A stretch of 64,000 nucleotides of DNA from Pollutiaquabacter sp046052345 (GTDB taxonomy: Bacteria > Bacteroidota > Bacteroidia > AKYH767-A > 2013-40CM-41-45). Shown one piece after another: positions 37,110 through 46,915 of the stretch. Position 1 is the stretch's first letter. Every line of letters begins with the position of its first letter. The stretch lies in contig JBJOMN010000003.1 of assembly GCA_046052345.1 (NCBI GenBank), positions 1-64,000 on the forward strand. The letters are read 5' to 3'. Below the pieces are notes generated by a model. It was given only the letters and a program-made list of their open reading frames with translations. It had not been told where the DNA came from and made no database searches. A program made the position numbers and the translations under genes.

Positions 37110-37595
37110 ATGACCCTGTCCATCATCGTCGCGCTTTCGGATAACAACGTGATCGGTTCCGGCAATCAACTTCCGTGGAGGTTGTCGGCCGACCTGAAGC
37201 GCGTCAAAGCCCTTACGATGGGGCACCATCTCCTCATGGGGCGTAAGACTTTCGAAAGCATCGGTCGTCCCTTGCCCGGAAGGACCAATGTCGTGATAAC
37301 GCGGAATGCGGGATTCAGACCCGAGGGTTGCGTCACCGTCGATTCCCTGCAAGTCGCCTTGGAGGTCGCGAAGGATGATCCGGAGGCCTTCGTTTTCGGC
37401 GGTGGCGAGATATTCCGTGAGGCGCTGCCGCTCGTGAACAGGATATACATGACCAAGGTCCACTGCACCCTGCCGGGTGATACGTTTTTTCCTGAATTGA
37501 TTGCTTCCGAATGGATGGAGACCGGGCGCGAGGACTTCAAAGCCGATGAGAAGAACGAATATGATTATTCGTTCATCACCCTTGTCCGGAGGTGA
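37110..37595 (+). CDS. folA: Dihydrofolate reductase
   Basis: This 161-residue enzyme reduces dihydrofolate with NADPH. The N-terminus MTLSIIVALSDNNVIGSGNQLPW carries the conserved G-x-x-x-x-LPW loop (read in parts), then MGRKTFESIGRPLPGRTNVV and VFGGGEIFREALP. The ATG at 37110 was chosen over one at 37089 inside thyA, since it directly opens the first beta strand. It ends 3 bases before the end of the convergent T9SS cargo gene, with no terminator between. Confidence 0.96.
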   Translation: MTLSIIVALSDNNVIGSGNQLPWRLSADLKRVKALTMGHHLLMGRKTFESIGRPLPGRTNVVITRNAGFRPEGCVTVDSLQVALEVAKDDPEAFVFGGGEIFREALPLVNRIYMTKVHCTLPGDTFFPELIASEWMETGREDFKADEKNEYDYSFITLVRR

Positions 37596-37598
37596 AGT

Positions 37599-38522
37599 TC
37601 ACTCTTTGATCAGTTTGAAGCTCCGGCTGAAGTCTCCGTCGGTAAGTGATAACACATAGGTTCCGTTCGCCCACCGTGTCGCGTCCAGCACCGTCGTCAG
37701 TCTCTCCACGCTTCCTTCCTCCATTATCGCTCCCTTCAGGTCATATACACGATAACGTGCTGCCTGTGGCAGCCGTGACACCTTCAGTCGGAAATAGTCC
37801 TTGGAGACGGTGGGGAATACCTCAGTCTCCGTCCATGTACCTTCTTGCCATCCGATATGAAGGTTCTTGTTGGATGCGAAGTCGAATACCGTAAGTGTAA
37901 AAAGGCTTAGCGGTGCAGCCTGTACCGCTTCAACGCGGATCCACGCATAAAGAGTGTCCGTAGACAGGATCAGTCGGACGCCAATGTATGCAGGACCGAT
38001 GTTGTTCCATTTGTCGAAGTTCGGGGCAAGCGAACCTCCCCAGGATTCTGACATGATCCAACCGGTCGTATCATAGTCAAGTCCGGCGCCTATCGTGTCG
38101 CCCGCACTGAAAGTATCTGCGACGGCGATCGGGACGTACTGCGGGCAGCATACCAGAGCTGTATCGACGCGTACCGCGATTTGTGCATGCGCTCCTGCCG
38201 ATTGAATCCTGCAACCTGCGGTTCCTCCACCCAGCCCCGCGTCTCCGTATGTGAAAAAGTAGATGTCCGGCCGGCCATCGCGGTCCAGGTCGAATGTGTC
38301 TCTCGTGGACTGATAGGGATTAAGGTGAGCCGAGATGCATTGCAGGACAGAGTCTGGATCAAGGTCGGTGAGCGTATCACCCGGCCCTGCAGTTCCGCCC
38401 TGGATGTAATTGCTTTGCGCGAATACGCCCGAAGATGCGGTCAGCAGCAACAAGGCCGTGCTGATGAGGATAGCGACTTTCGGCCAATGCATTTGCTTGC
38501 TGTGGAAGTTGTTCACTATCAT
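37599..38522 (-). CDS. T9SS cargo protein, hypothetical
   Basis: This 307-residue protein has a signal peptide (MHWPKVAILISTALLLLTAS, cleavage after VFAQ) and a C-terminal sorting domain of about 75 residues (VFPTVSKDYFRLKV, YRVYDLKGAIMEEG, GTYVLSLTDGDFSRSFKLI). The middle part (about 40-225), with DLDRDGRPDIYFFTYGD and several cysteines, resembles Bacteroidota secreted proteins with calcium-loop-like Asp motifs, but no enzyme domain was recognised. Starts at 38522 and 38492 are both possible; the longer is given. TACATTCG lies 11 bases upstream. Confidence 0.75.
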   Translation of the reverse strand: MIVNNFHSKQMHWPKVAILISTALLLLTASSGVFAQSNYIQGGTAGPGDTLTDLDPDSVLQCISAHLNPYQSTRDTFDLDRDGRPDIYFFTYGDAGLGGGTAGCRIQSAGAHAQIAVRVDTALVCCPQYVPIAVADTFSAGDTIGAGLDYDTTGWIMSESWGGSLAPNFDKWNNIGPAYIGVRLILSTDTLYAWIRVEAVQAAPLSLFTLTVFDFASNKNLHIGWQEGTWTETEVFPTVSKDYFRLKVSRLPQAARYRVYDLKGAIMEEGSVERLTTVLDATRWANGTYVLSLTDGDFSRSFKLIKE

Positions 38523-38569
38523 GAGGTCGTATGCGAATGTATGAACTATCGGTAACGTAATTCCATGAA

Positions 38570-38596
38570 AAAAGCCCCGTGGTTCTCGGGGCTTTT
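38570..38596 (-). terminator. Rho-independent terminator after the membrane pyrophosphatase
   Basis: Stem AAAAGCCCCG / CGGGGCTTTT with loop TGGTTCT and extra T residues on the minus strand. It lies 19 bases after the hppA stop. Confidence 0.9.
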
Positions 38597-38615
38597 CAAG
38601 ACAGGAGCGGACAGA

Positions 38616-41255
38616 TTATTTCTTACAGCAGTTCTCTTTCTTCCCCTCATGTCCGCAGGAGGCTTCTTTGCCATGACGGTCACAGGAGCCGGACATCATC
38701 GGGCAGGGCTTTCCGTCACCGCATTCGATACCTTTGGCTTTGCATGCTGCTTTGCAGTCCTCTTTGGACATGCCTCCGCATCCGTCCATTTTCCCTTTAC
38801 ATTCTTCCATGGACATGCCTTCGCAACCGTGCATCATTCCGCCGTGCATTCCCTTGCATCCGGTATGGATTTTCTCCATGGCGGTTTTGCTGATGGTACA
38901 ACGACCGTTGCCCGTGGAGGTGCACATGGTGGAGTCGAGTCCGTATTCCGCCATCCAGGAAGCGCATACCGAGGAATCTACGGTGCAGTTCCCCAGACTG
39001 TCCATCTCGCACATCTTGCTCTCCGGACACGCATTCATCATACCGCCGTGGCATTCCATCCGGTCCATATCGCAGCTGCTGCCGCAGGACTCTCCGCCGT
39101 CGTTCATGGAGATGAGCGGAGCGATGGTTAGTCCGACAAGTGAGGTCAGTTTGATGAGGATGTTCATTGAAGGGCCGGAAGTGTCCTTGAAGGGATCACC
39201 GACCGTGTCTCCGACGACGGCCGCCTTGTGAGGTTCGGATTTCTTATAGTAGGTCTGTCCGTTGATCTCGACGCCTTTCTCGAACGACTTCTTGGCGTTG
39301 TCCCAGGCACCGCCGGCGTTGTTCTGGAAGATGGCCCAGAGCACACCGCTCACCGTCACCCCTGCCATATATGCGCCCAGTGCTTCAGGTCCCATGCCCA
39401 CGCCGATGAGGATCGGAGTGACGATGGTGATGACACCCGGGAGCATCATTTCACGCAAAGCGGCTTTCGTGGAGATCTGCACACACTTGCCGTACTCCGG
39501 TTTTCCGGTGCCTTCAAGGATGCCGGGGATTTCGCGGAACTGGCGGCGCACCTCATTGACCATGTCCATGGCCGCTTTGCCGACGGAATTCATGGCGAGG
39601 GCGGAGAAAACCACCGGGATCATGCCGCCGATGAAGAGGGCGGCCAGGACTTTCGCATCGAAGATGTTGATGCCCTGGATGCCGGTGAAGGTGACATAGG
39701 CAGCGAAGAGCGCAAGGGCGGTAAGGGCTGCAGATGCGATGGCGAAGCCCTTGCCGATGGCGGCCGTGGTGTTACCCACAGAGTCGAGGACATCCGTCTT
39801 CTCGCGCACCTCGGAAGGAAGTTCGCTCATCTCCGCTACGCCACCCGCATTGTCGGCGATAGGTCCGAAGGCATCGATGGCCAGCTGCATGGCCGTGGTG
39901 GCCATCATCGCGGAGGCTGCAATGCCGACTCCGTAGAATCCGGCAAGTGCATAGGCGCCCCAGATGGCGCCGGCGAACAGAATGACAGGAAGTGCCGTGG
40001 AAAGCATTCCGGTTCCCAGTCCGGCGATGATGTTGGTGGCCGCACCCGTGGCCGACTTCTGTACGATGGACATCACCGGACGCTTACCGAGGCCGGTATA
40101 GAATTCCGTGATGTAGGAAATCGCTCCGCCGACGAACATGCCGATGACGACCGCCCAGAAGACGTTCATCGAAGTGGTGGACATCTCCCCGAATTCACCG
40201 CTGTTGAAGACGCTCATGGTGATCTCACAAGGAAGCATCGCGTTGATCAGGAAGTAGGAGGCTGCCAGAGCCAGAAGGATGGAGAACCAATTGCCCTTGT
40301 TGAGAGCGCTCTGGACGGTATCGGTGTTGGCCGTTGCGTTGGCGCTCACACGTACGAACCAGGAACCGATGATGGACGCGATGATGCCTACTCCGGCGAT
40401 GGCCAACGGAAGCAGGATGGGGCCTATCCCGCCGAAACCGTATTCGGTCAGGTCGCCGCCCATGTCGCGGATGATATAGTTGCCAAGCACCATCGAAGCG
40501 AGTACGGTGGCGACATAAGAACCGAAGAGGTCGGCGCCCATGCCGGCTACGTCACCTACGTTGTCGCCCACGTTGTCGGCGATGGTGGCTGGATTGCGGG
40601 GGTCATCCTCAGGGATGCCGGCTTCCACCTTGCCGACGAGGTCGGCACCGACGTCGGCGGCTTTCGTGTAAATACCGCCGCCGACACGGGCGAAAAGTGC
40701 GATGGATTCAGCACCCACCGAGAAACCTGCAAGCACTTCCAGCACACGTGTCATGTCTTCCGTGCTGCTCCACGCGCCGTTCATGAACTGATGGTAGAAA
40801 ATGATGAAAAGCAGACTGAGACCGAGGACTGCAAGACCGGCTACTCCGAGGCCCATGACGAGGCCTCCGGAGAAAGAGACGTTAAGAGCCTTTGCCAGCG
40901 AGGTGCGTGCGGCCTGGGTCGTCCGCACATTCGCCTTGGTGGCGATGCGCATGCCGATGAAACCCGCCAGGGCACTGAATACGCAGCCGGTGACGAACGC
41001 GGCTACGATCAGGATATGCGAGCTCTCGACGACCTGGGAAAGGATGCCGAGGGCGATTCCGGCTATCACCATGTAAATGGCCAGGATGCGGTACTCTGCT
41101 TTCAGGAAGGCCATTGCGCCTTCGGCGATGGCCTTGGCAATGCCTTGCATCTTTTCGTCGCCTGCGTCCTGCTTGGAGACCCAGTTGGCTTTAACGAACA
41201 TGTACACCAAGCCGATCAGGCCGAGCACAGGTACCAAATAGAGGAAATTTTCCAT
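38616..41255 (-). CDS. hppA: Membrane-bound ion-pumping pyrophosphatase with C-terminal Cys-rich extension
   Basis: This 879-residue protein has the 16-helix core of membrane pyrophosphatases (about 1-715): DVGADLVGKVEAGIPEDDPRNP, IADNVGDNVGDVAGMGADL, and DAFGPIADNAGG (short parts), which bind Mg-pyrophosphate. GNTTAAIGKGFA has Ala where K+-independent enzymes have Lys, so it is of the K+-dependent class, which pumps Na+ or Na+ and H+. Residues 717-879 (38619-39107) form an extra 163-residue tail with 21 cysteines and many Met, His and Gly. In this family the C-terminus faces the periplasm. The core is certain; the tail function is not. Confidence 0.95.
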   Translation of the reverse strand: MENFLYLVPVLGLIGLVYMFVKANWVSKQDAGDEKMQGIAKAIAEGAMAFLKAEYRILAIYMVIAGIALGILSQVVESSHILIVAAFVTGCVFSALAGFIGMRIATKANVRTTQAARTSLAKALNVSFSGGLVMGLGVAGLAVLGLSLLFIIFYHQFMNGAWSSTEDMTRVLEVLAGFSVGAESIALFARVGGGIYTKAADVGADLVGKVEAGIPEDDPRNPATIADNVGDNVGDVAGMGADLFGSYVATVLASMVLGNYIIRDMGGDLTEYGFGGIGPILLPLAIAGVGIIASIIGSWFVRVSANATANTDTVQSALNKGNWFSILLALAASYFLINAMLPCEITMSVFNSGEFGEMSTTSMNVFWAVVIGMFVGGAISYITEFYTGLGKRPVMSIVQKSATGAATNIIAGLGTGMLSTALPVILFAGAIWGAYALAGFYGVGIAASAMMATTAMQLAIDAFGPIADNAGGVAEMSELPSEVREKTDVLDSVGNTTAAIGKGFAIASAALTALALFAAYVTFTGIQGINIFDAKVLAALFIGGMIPVVFSALAMNSVGKAAMDMVNEVRRQFREIPGILEGTGKPEYGKCVQISTKAALREMMLPGVITIVTPILIGVGMGPEALGAYMAGVTVSGVLWAIFQNNAGGAWDNAKKSFEKGVEINGQTYYKKSEPHKAAVVGDTVGDPFKDTSGPSMNILIKLTSLVGLTIAPLISMNDGGESCGSSCDMDRMECHGGMMNACPESKMCEMDSLGNCTVDSSVCASWMAEYGLDSTMCTSTGNGRCTISKTAMEKIHTGCKGMHGGMMHGCEGMSMEECKGKMDGCGGMSKEDCKAACKAKGIECGDGKPCPMMSGSCDRHGKEASCGHEGKKENCCKK

Positions 41256-41280
41256 TTACAATCGGATTTTTAGGGGGTTG

Positions 41281-41288
41281 CAAAGGTA
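41281..41288 (-). promoter_or_regulatory. Bacteroidota -7 promoter box (TACCTTTG) for hppA
   Basis: TACCTTTG on the minus strand, 25 bases before the hppA ATG at 41255, in the divergent hppA-typA gap. Confidence 0.6.
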
Positions 41289-41460
41289 GTTGACGGCCGC
41301 AAAAAAGCAAATAGGATTCCAATCGGTAATCTGCCGAAATCGGTTGATTTCGCGGGTAAACCGGTTTCAGAGGCCTGTTAATAGGGTGGAAGCCGGACCT
41401 GGAAATGGAATCACCCTGAGATTTGGAATAAAGTTACTTACCCACGTGGGGCATTTAACG

Positions 41461-41468
41461 TACCTTTG
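41461..41468 (+). promoter_or_regulatory. Bacteroidota -7 promoter box (TACCTTTG) for typA
   Basis: TACCTTTG on the plus strand, 20 bases before the typA ATG at 41489. The remaining gap 41289-41460 shows no gene. Confidence 0.6.
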
Positions 41469-41488
41469 CGGCCGATTTTGGAAAACGC

Positions 41489-43285
<1,797 letters not shown>

Positions 43286-43363
43286 TTTGAATCCCGATTA
43301 TATTTCGGAAAATTCAATAATATTGCCCATCGTAAAACAGAAACAGTTTTAAGCTAAATAAAC

Positions 43364-45103
43364 ATGAATTCTAAACTTAAAGTGTTGTCATTCATGCTGT
43401 TGGGAGCTGCCGTAGCCGGTTGTAACGGCTTGGGCAAGATGGCCAAGAACTTCGGCACCGTCAAGCACCAGGTTACTCCTAACCCGTTGGAAATGCACGG
43501 CGACAGTGTCTCCATCTCCGTCAAGGGAACCTACTCTCCCAAGTATTTCGCCAAAAAAGTCGATGCTGCGGTGACTCCCTACATGAAAACCGCCTCCGCT
43601 GAGCACAACTTCAAGTCGGTCACCAACGTCGGTGAGAAATCGCTCACCAACGGTAACAAGATCGGCTACAAGACCGGCGGTGATTTTACCTATTCCGACA
43701 AAATCGCCTATAAAGAGGACATGCGCAGCGCGGATGTCATGGTGAAGGCCGTCGGCACCAAAGGCAAAAAGACCAAGGATATCGGTAACGTCAAAATCGC
43801 CGACGGAACCATCGTTACTCCTTTACTGGTGCAGCACGATGAAAAAGTGATTCCCGCCAAGGACCGCTTCGTACGCATCACCCCGGCTTCTTACGAGGGT
43901 ACGATGTATTACCTCATCAACACCTCTACCGTCAATCCCAACTTCAAAGACAAGGCCTGCGGCATTTCCAACAAGACCGAATTCACCCTTCTCGACAGCG
44001 CCCTGAACGCTTTCATGGCGGCTCCGTATGTCCTCAAGGGTATCAACATTACAGGTTTCGCTTCCCCGGACGGCAAGGAAGACCTGAATGCCGAACTGGC
44101 CACTGACCGCAGTTCTTCTTCTGCTAAACACATTGCAGGCCTTTTCAAGAAAATGAAGATGAAGGTCTCTCCCGACAGCTCCCTGTTCACCAAGAACTCC
44201 GCCAACGAGGACTGGACCGGCTTCCAGAAATACATGCAGGAGAGCGCCATGCCCCAGAAAGACATGATCCTCCGTATCGTCTCCTCGAACACGGATGCCG
44301 AATCCCGTGAGATGGAAATCAAGAAGATGGGTAAGGCATACACGGAAATCGCCGACGGGATCCTCCCCAAGCTGCGCCGTGCTGTTGTCGTCCTCAACGC
44401 CGACAAAGTGGGCCGCTCCGACGAGCAGATCTCCGCACTTGCAAAGAGCTCCCCGGATTCACTGAGCCTGGAAGAGATTCTCTACGCAGGTACCCTTACC
44501 AAGGACAACACCGAGCGTCTTGCCATCTACCGCGCCGCCGAGCGTATCTATCCTCAGGATTGGCGCTGTTCGAACAACGTCGGAGCAGTACTCTTCGAGA
44601 CCGGTGATATCGACGGCGCTATGAGCCAGTTCGAGAAGGCCGACCAACTCTCCAACGGCAACGCTTCCGTCAAGAACAACATCGGCGCCTGTTACAGCCG
44701 CAAAGGCGACCGTAAGAACGCCGCGACAAACTACGCCTCTGCCGCAGGTGCAGGTCCTGAAGTGAAGACCAACATGGCGATCCTGGATATCCGCAACGGT
44801 AACTACTCTTCCGCAGTCTCCAACTTGTCCGGTGCAGCCTCCTTCAACGAGTCTCTCGCCAAGCTCCTGTCCGGCGATAAGGATGGCGCCATGAGCACCA
44901 TCAACGCCTCCAAGGACGGAGAATATGCAATGGGAGCATACCTCAAAGCGGTCATCTCCGCACGCAAAGGTGACGCCAACGGCGTTATCTCCAACCTGAC
45001 CACCGCGGTCAGCCGTGACGCCAAGCTGAAGTCGCTGGCCGCTTCCGACCGCGAGTTCATCAAGTGGTTCAACGACGCTTCTTTCCAGGCGATTGTAAAA
45101 TGA
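43364..45103 (+). CDS. Lipoprotein with OmpA-like and TPR regions
   Basis: This 579-residue protein has a lipoprotein signal (MNSKLKVLSFMLLGAAVAGC, Cys 20 as lipid site). Residues about 225-340 resemble an OmpA-like module (INITGFASPDGKEDLNAELA, then DRSSSSAKHIAGLFKK), the part that in relatives binds peptidoglycan. Residues about 375-560 hold TPR repeats (IYPQDWRCSNNVGAVLFETG, ASVKNNIGACYSRKGD, GAYLKAVISARKGDAN). It is probably an outer-membrane lipoprotein acting as a scaffold in the periplasm. It is a known type in Bacteroidota with no settled function. Confidence 0.75.
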   Translation: MNSKLKVLSFMLLGAAVAGCNGLGKMAKNFGTVKHQVTPNPLEMHGDSVSISVKGTYSPKYFAKKVDAAVTPYMKTASAEHNFKSVTNVGEKSLTNGNKIGYKTGGDFTYSDKIAYKEDMRSADVMVKAVGTKGKKTKDIGNVKIADGTIVTPLLVQHDEKVIPAKDRFVRITPASYEGTMYYLINTSTVNPNFKDKACGISNKTEFTLLDSALNAFMAAPYVLKGINITGFASPDGKEDLNAELATDRSSSSAKHIAGLFKKMKMKVSPDSSLFTKNSANEDWTGFQKYMQESAMPQKDMILRIVSSNTDAESREMEIKKMGKAYTEIADGILPKLRRAVVVLNADKVGRSDEQISALAKSSPDSLSLEEILYAGTLTKDNTERLAIYRAAERIYPQDWRCSNNVGAVLFETGDIDGAMSQFEKADQLSNGNASVKNNIGACYSRKGDRKNAATNYASAAGAGPEVKTNMAILDIRNGNYSSAVSNLSGAASFNESLAKLLSGDKDGAMSTINASKDGEYAMGAYLKAVISARKGDANGVISNLTTAVSRDAKLKSLAASDREFIKWFNDASFQAIVK

Positions 45104-45122
45104 CCGCCTGTCTCTAAAAAAA

Positions 45123-45150
45123 AATCCCGGCCGATAAGCCGGGATTTTTT
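45123..45150. terminator. Bidirectional terminator between convergent genes
   Basis: Stem AATCCCGGC / GCCGGGATT with loop CGATAA, with T-runs on both strands. It ends the lipoprotein gene and any transcript from the minus strand. Confidence 0.9.
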
Positions 45151-45161
45151 TTTTGTTCTCT

Positions 45162-45377
45162 TCAGTGCCGGGATGATCCCTCCCTGTAAACCGATATGCG
45201 CGCATTGCCAAGGGCACGCAAGTGCTGCGTATCCGGCAAGCTGCTTCCCGCCAAGGCCCCGTAAGGTGATGAAAGCCGCTCACGGCAGGAGCCCGCATCA
45301 TCTGCCAATTCTTCAAGCAGATACAGGCAACTGACCAGTTGCTTCCAAAGCGGTGAATGCAGAAAAAGGTGTTCCAT
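45162..45377 (-). CDS. Possible small hypothetical protein
   Basis: A 71-residue frame begins MEHLFLHSPLWKQLVSCLYL, continues with LLEELADDAGSC and ends before the terminator at 45123-45150. It lies 56 bases after the DUF4159 stop on the same strand. Its amino acid composition is plausible for a helical protein, but no family was recognised, and it might be chance. The 330-base gap 45104-45433 holds only this and the terminator. Confidence 0.3.
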   Translation of the reverse strand: MEHLFLHSPLWKQLVSCLYLLEELADDAGSCRERLSSPYGALAGSSLPDTQHLRALGNARISVYREGSSRH

Positions 45378-45433
45378 GTCGGCAAACGAGGCTGCAAGGA
45401 AGCGAAAAATCCGAAGGGAATCAACCCCGTCCC

Positions 45434-46105
45434 TCAAGGGCGGAGAAAGGCGTATTGCAGCAGATTCGCGCCCATCCTGAGCGCTTTTTGATGTGCTTCC
45501 GGGGAATCCTTGTGCACCTCGTAATCTTCCCAGCCGTCGCCCAGATCGCATTCGAAGGTGTAAAAGCAGACCAGCCTTCCTTCGTAAATAAGTCCGAATC
45601 CCTGAGGAGGCTTATTGTCGTGTTCGTGGATCTTCGGAAGGCCGTTGGGGAAATCAAACTTCTGGTGGAAGATCGGATGACTGAACGGAAGCTCTACCAG
45701 CTGCAATTCAGGAAACACCTTCTTTAGCTGAGGACGAACAAAAGGGTCCAGACCGTAGTTATCGTCTATGTGCAGGAAACCTCCGCCGATCAGGTACTTG
45801 CGCAGGTTTTCGGCCTCGGAAGTGCTCAGTACCCAGTTGCCGTGCCCCGTCATGTGAACGAAGGGATAATTGAAGATTTCCGGACTGCCGGCTTCTACGA
45901 TCGCCTGTTTCGGATCGATATTCGAATGCAGCTGTTCATTCGAGAAACGGATCAGATTAGGCAAGGAGGTCTCCAGGTTGGCGTACCAGTCTCCTCCACC
46001 GTTGTATTTCAACACGGCGATTTTGTAGGAAGGGTCTGCTGCTTGGCTTACAATGGATGAAGTAACCAGTGGCAGGGAGAACAACAGTTTTCGAAGCAGA
46101 TTCAT
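45434..46105 (-). CDS. DUF4159 domain-containing exported protein
   Basis: This 223-residue protein has a signal peptide (MNLLRKLLFSLPLVTSSIVSQA, given in part) and one DUF4159 domain: KIAVLKYNGGGDWYANLETSL, FVHMTGHGNWVLSTSEAENL, LIGGGFLHIDDNYGLDPFVR (short parts) and FSHPIFHQKFDFPNGLP. The fold resembles a glutamine-amidotransferase-like flavodoxin domain without a clear catalytic Cys. The start at 46105 was chosen because it opens the signal peptide. It follows the RsmE gene by 31 bases. Function unknown. Confidence 0.85.
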   Translation of the reverse strand: MNLLRKLLFSLPLVTSSIVSQAADPSYKIAVLKYNGGGDWYANLETSLPNLIRFSNEQLHSNIDPKQAIVEAGSPEIFNYPFVHMTGHGNWVLSTSEAENLRKYLIGGGFLHIDDNYGLDPFVRPQLKKVFPELQLVELPFSHPIFHQKFDFPNGLPKIHEHDNKPPQGFGLIYEGRLVCFYTFECDLGDGWEDYEVHKDSPEAHQKALRMGANLLQYAFLRP

Positions 46106-46136
46106 GGACGATTCTACTACGAAGGTCGTAAAAAGA

Positions 46137-46838
46137 TCATTGATGGAGCAGGGAATACGTACAGCATACGGCGACACCGGCAGTTTCGGTGCGTAGTCGT
46201 GTCGGCCCTAAGGAAACACATCGGAACCCTTTTTCCTTTGCCAAGGCGATTTCCTCAGGCCCGAAGTCGCCCTCAGGACCCACCAGCACCAGATGGTCGC
46301 CGCCCGAAGGTGCGGCGTTTTTCAACGGTACCGGATTTTCACTTTCCAGATGACAGATGAAACGATGCTCAGCCTGACGTGCCATCAGTTCGTAAAGGGG
46401 GACGGGCTCGTTCAGTACCGGAAGATAGGTTTGGAAGGATTGCTTCATGGCCGAGAGAAGGATCTTCTGCAACCGGTCGGAGCGGAGGTCTCTGCGCTCG
46501 GAACGTGCACAGATCACGGGTGTTATCTCGTCCACGCCGAATTCGGTGGCCTTCTCCAGCATCCATTCGAAACGGTCTGTATTTTTGGTCGGTGCTATCG
46601 CCAGATGCAGCCTGTAAGGACGTTTCCCGAAATCTTTCATCACGCTTTCCACCGCAGCTACACAGTTTGAAAAGTGCGTATCTGTCAAAACCGCCGTTAT
46701 CAGACTGCCTTTGCCGTCCGTGAAACGGATTCGGTCACCGGTTCCGTATCGTAAGACCTTCACCAGATGCTTGGCTTCCTGTTCGCTCAGTCGAAGGATA
46801 TCCGAAACCGGTTCGGCGGTATAAAACAACTCGCTCAT
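46137..46838 (-). CDS. rsmE: 16S rRNA m3U1498 methyltransferase
   Basis: This 233-residue protein has a PUA-like N-terminal domain (LRLSEQEAKHLVKVLRYGTGD) and a SPOUT methyltransferase domain with the knotted SAM site LVLVGPEGDFGPEEI and LGPTRLRTETAGV. It methylates U1498 of 16S rRNA using S-adenosylmethionine. The Met at 46838 is preferred to that at 46880, which lies inside the pckA terminator region. Confidence 0.95.
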   Translation of the reverse strand: MSELFYTAEPVSDILRLSEQEAKHLVKVLRYGTGDRIRFTDGKGSLITAVLTDTHFSNCVAAVESVMKDFGKRPYRLHLAIAPTKNTDRFEWMLEKATEFGVDEITPVICARSERRDLRSDRLQKILLSAMKQSFQTYLPVLNEPVPLYELMARQAEHRFICHLESENPVPLKNAAPSGGDHLVLVGPEGDFGPEEIALAKEKGFRCVSLGPTRLRTETAGVAVCCTYSLLHQ

Positions 46839-46862
46839 CGGCAGGCAAGTTAATGCCATGAA

Positions 46863-46887
46863 AAAAGGTGTGCAAGGCACACCTTTT
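46863..46887 (-). terminator. Rho-independent terminator after pckA
   Basis: Stem AAAAGGTGTGC / GCACACCTTTT with loop AAG. It lies 28 bases after the pckA stop on the minus strand. Confidence 0.85.
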
Positions 46888-46915
46888 AAAAACAGGAGGT
46901 TCGAATGGCGGAACC

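Noticed and set aside
39228..41273. Open frame of 681 codons opposite hppA
   Set aside because: Translation is His/Asp/Gly-rich without any fold signature; hppA on the other strand is certain.
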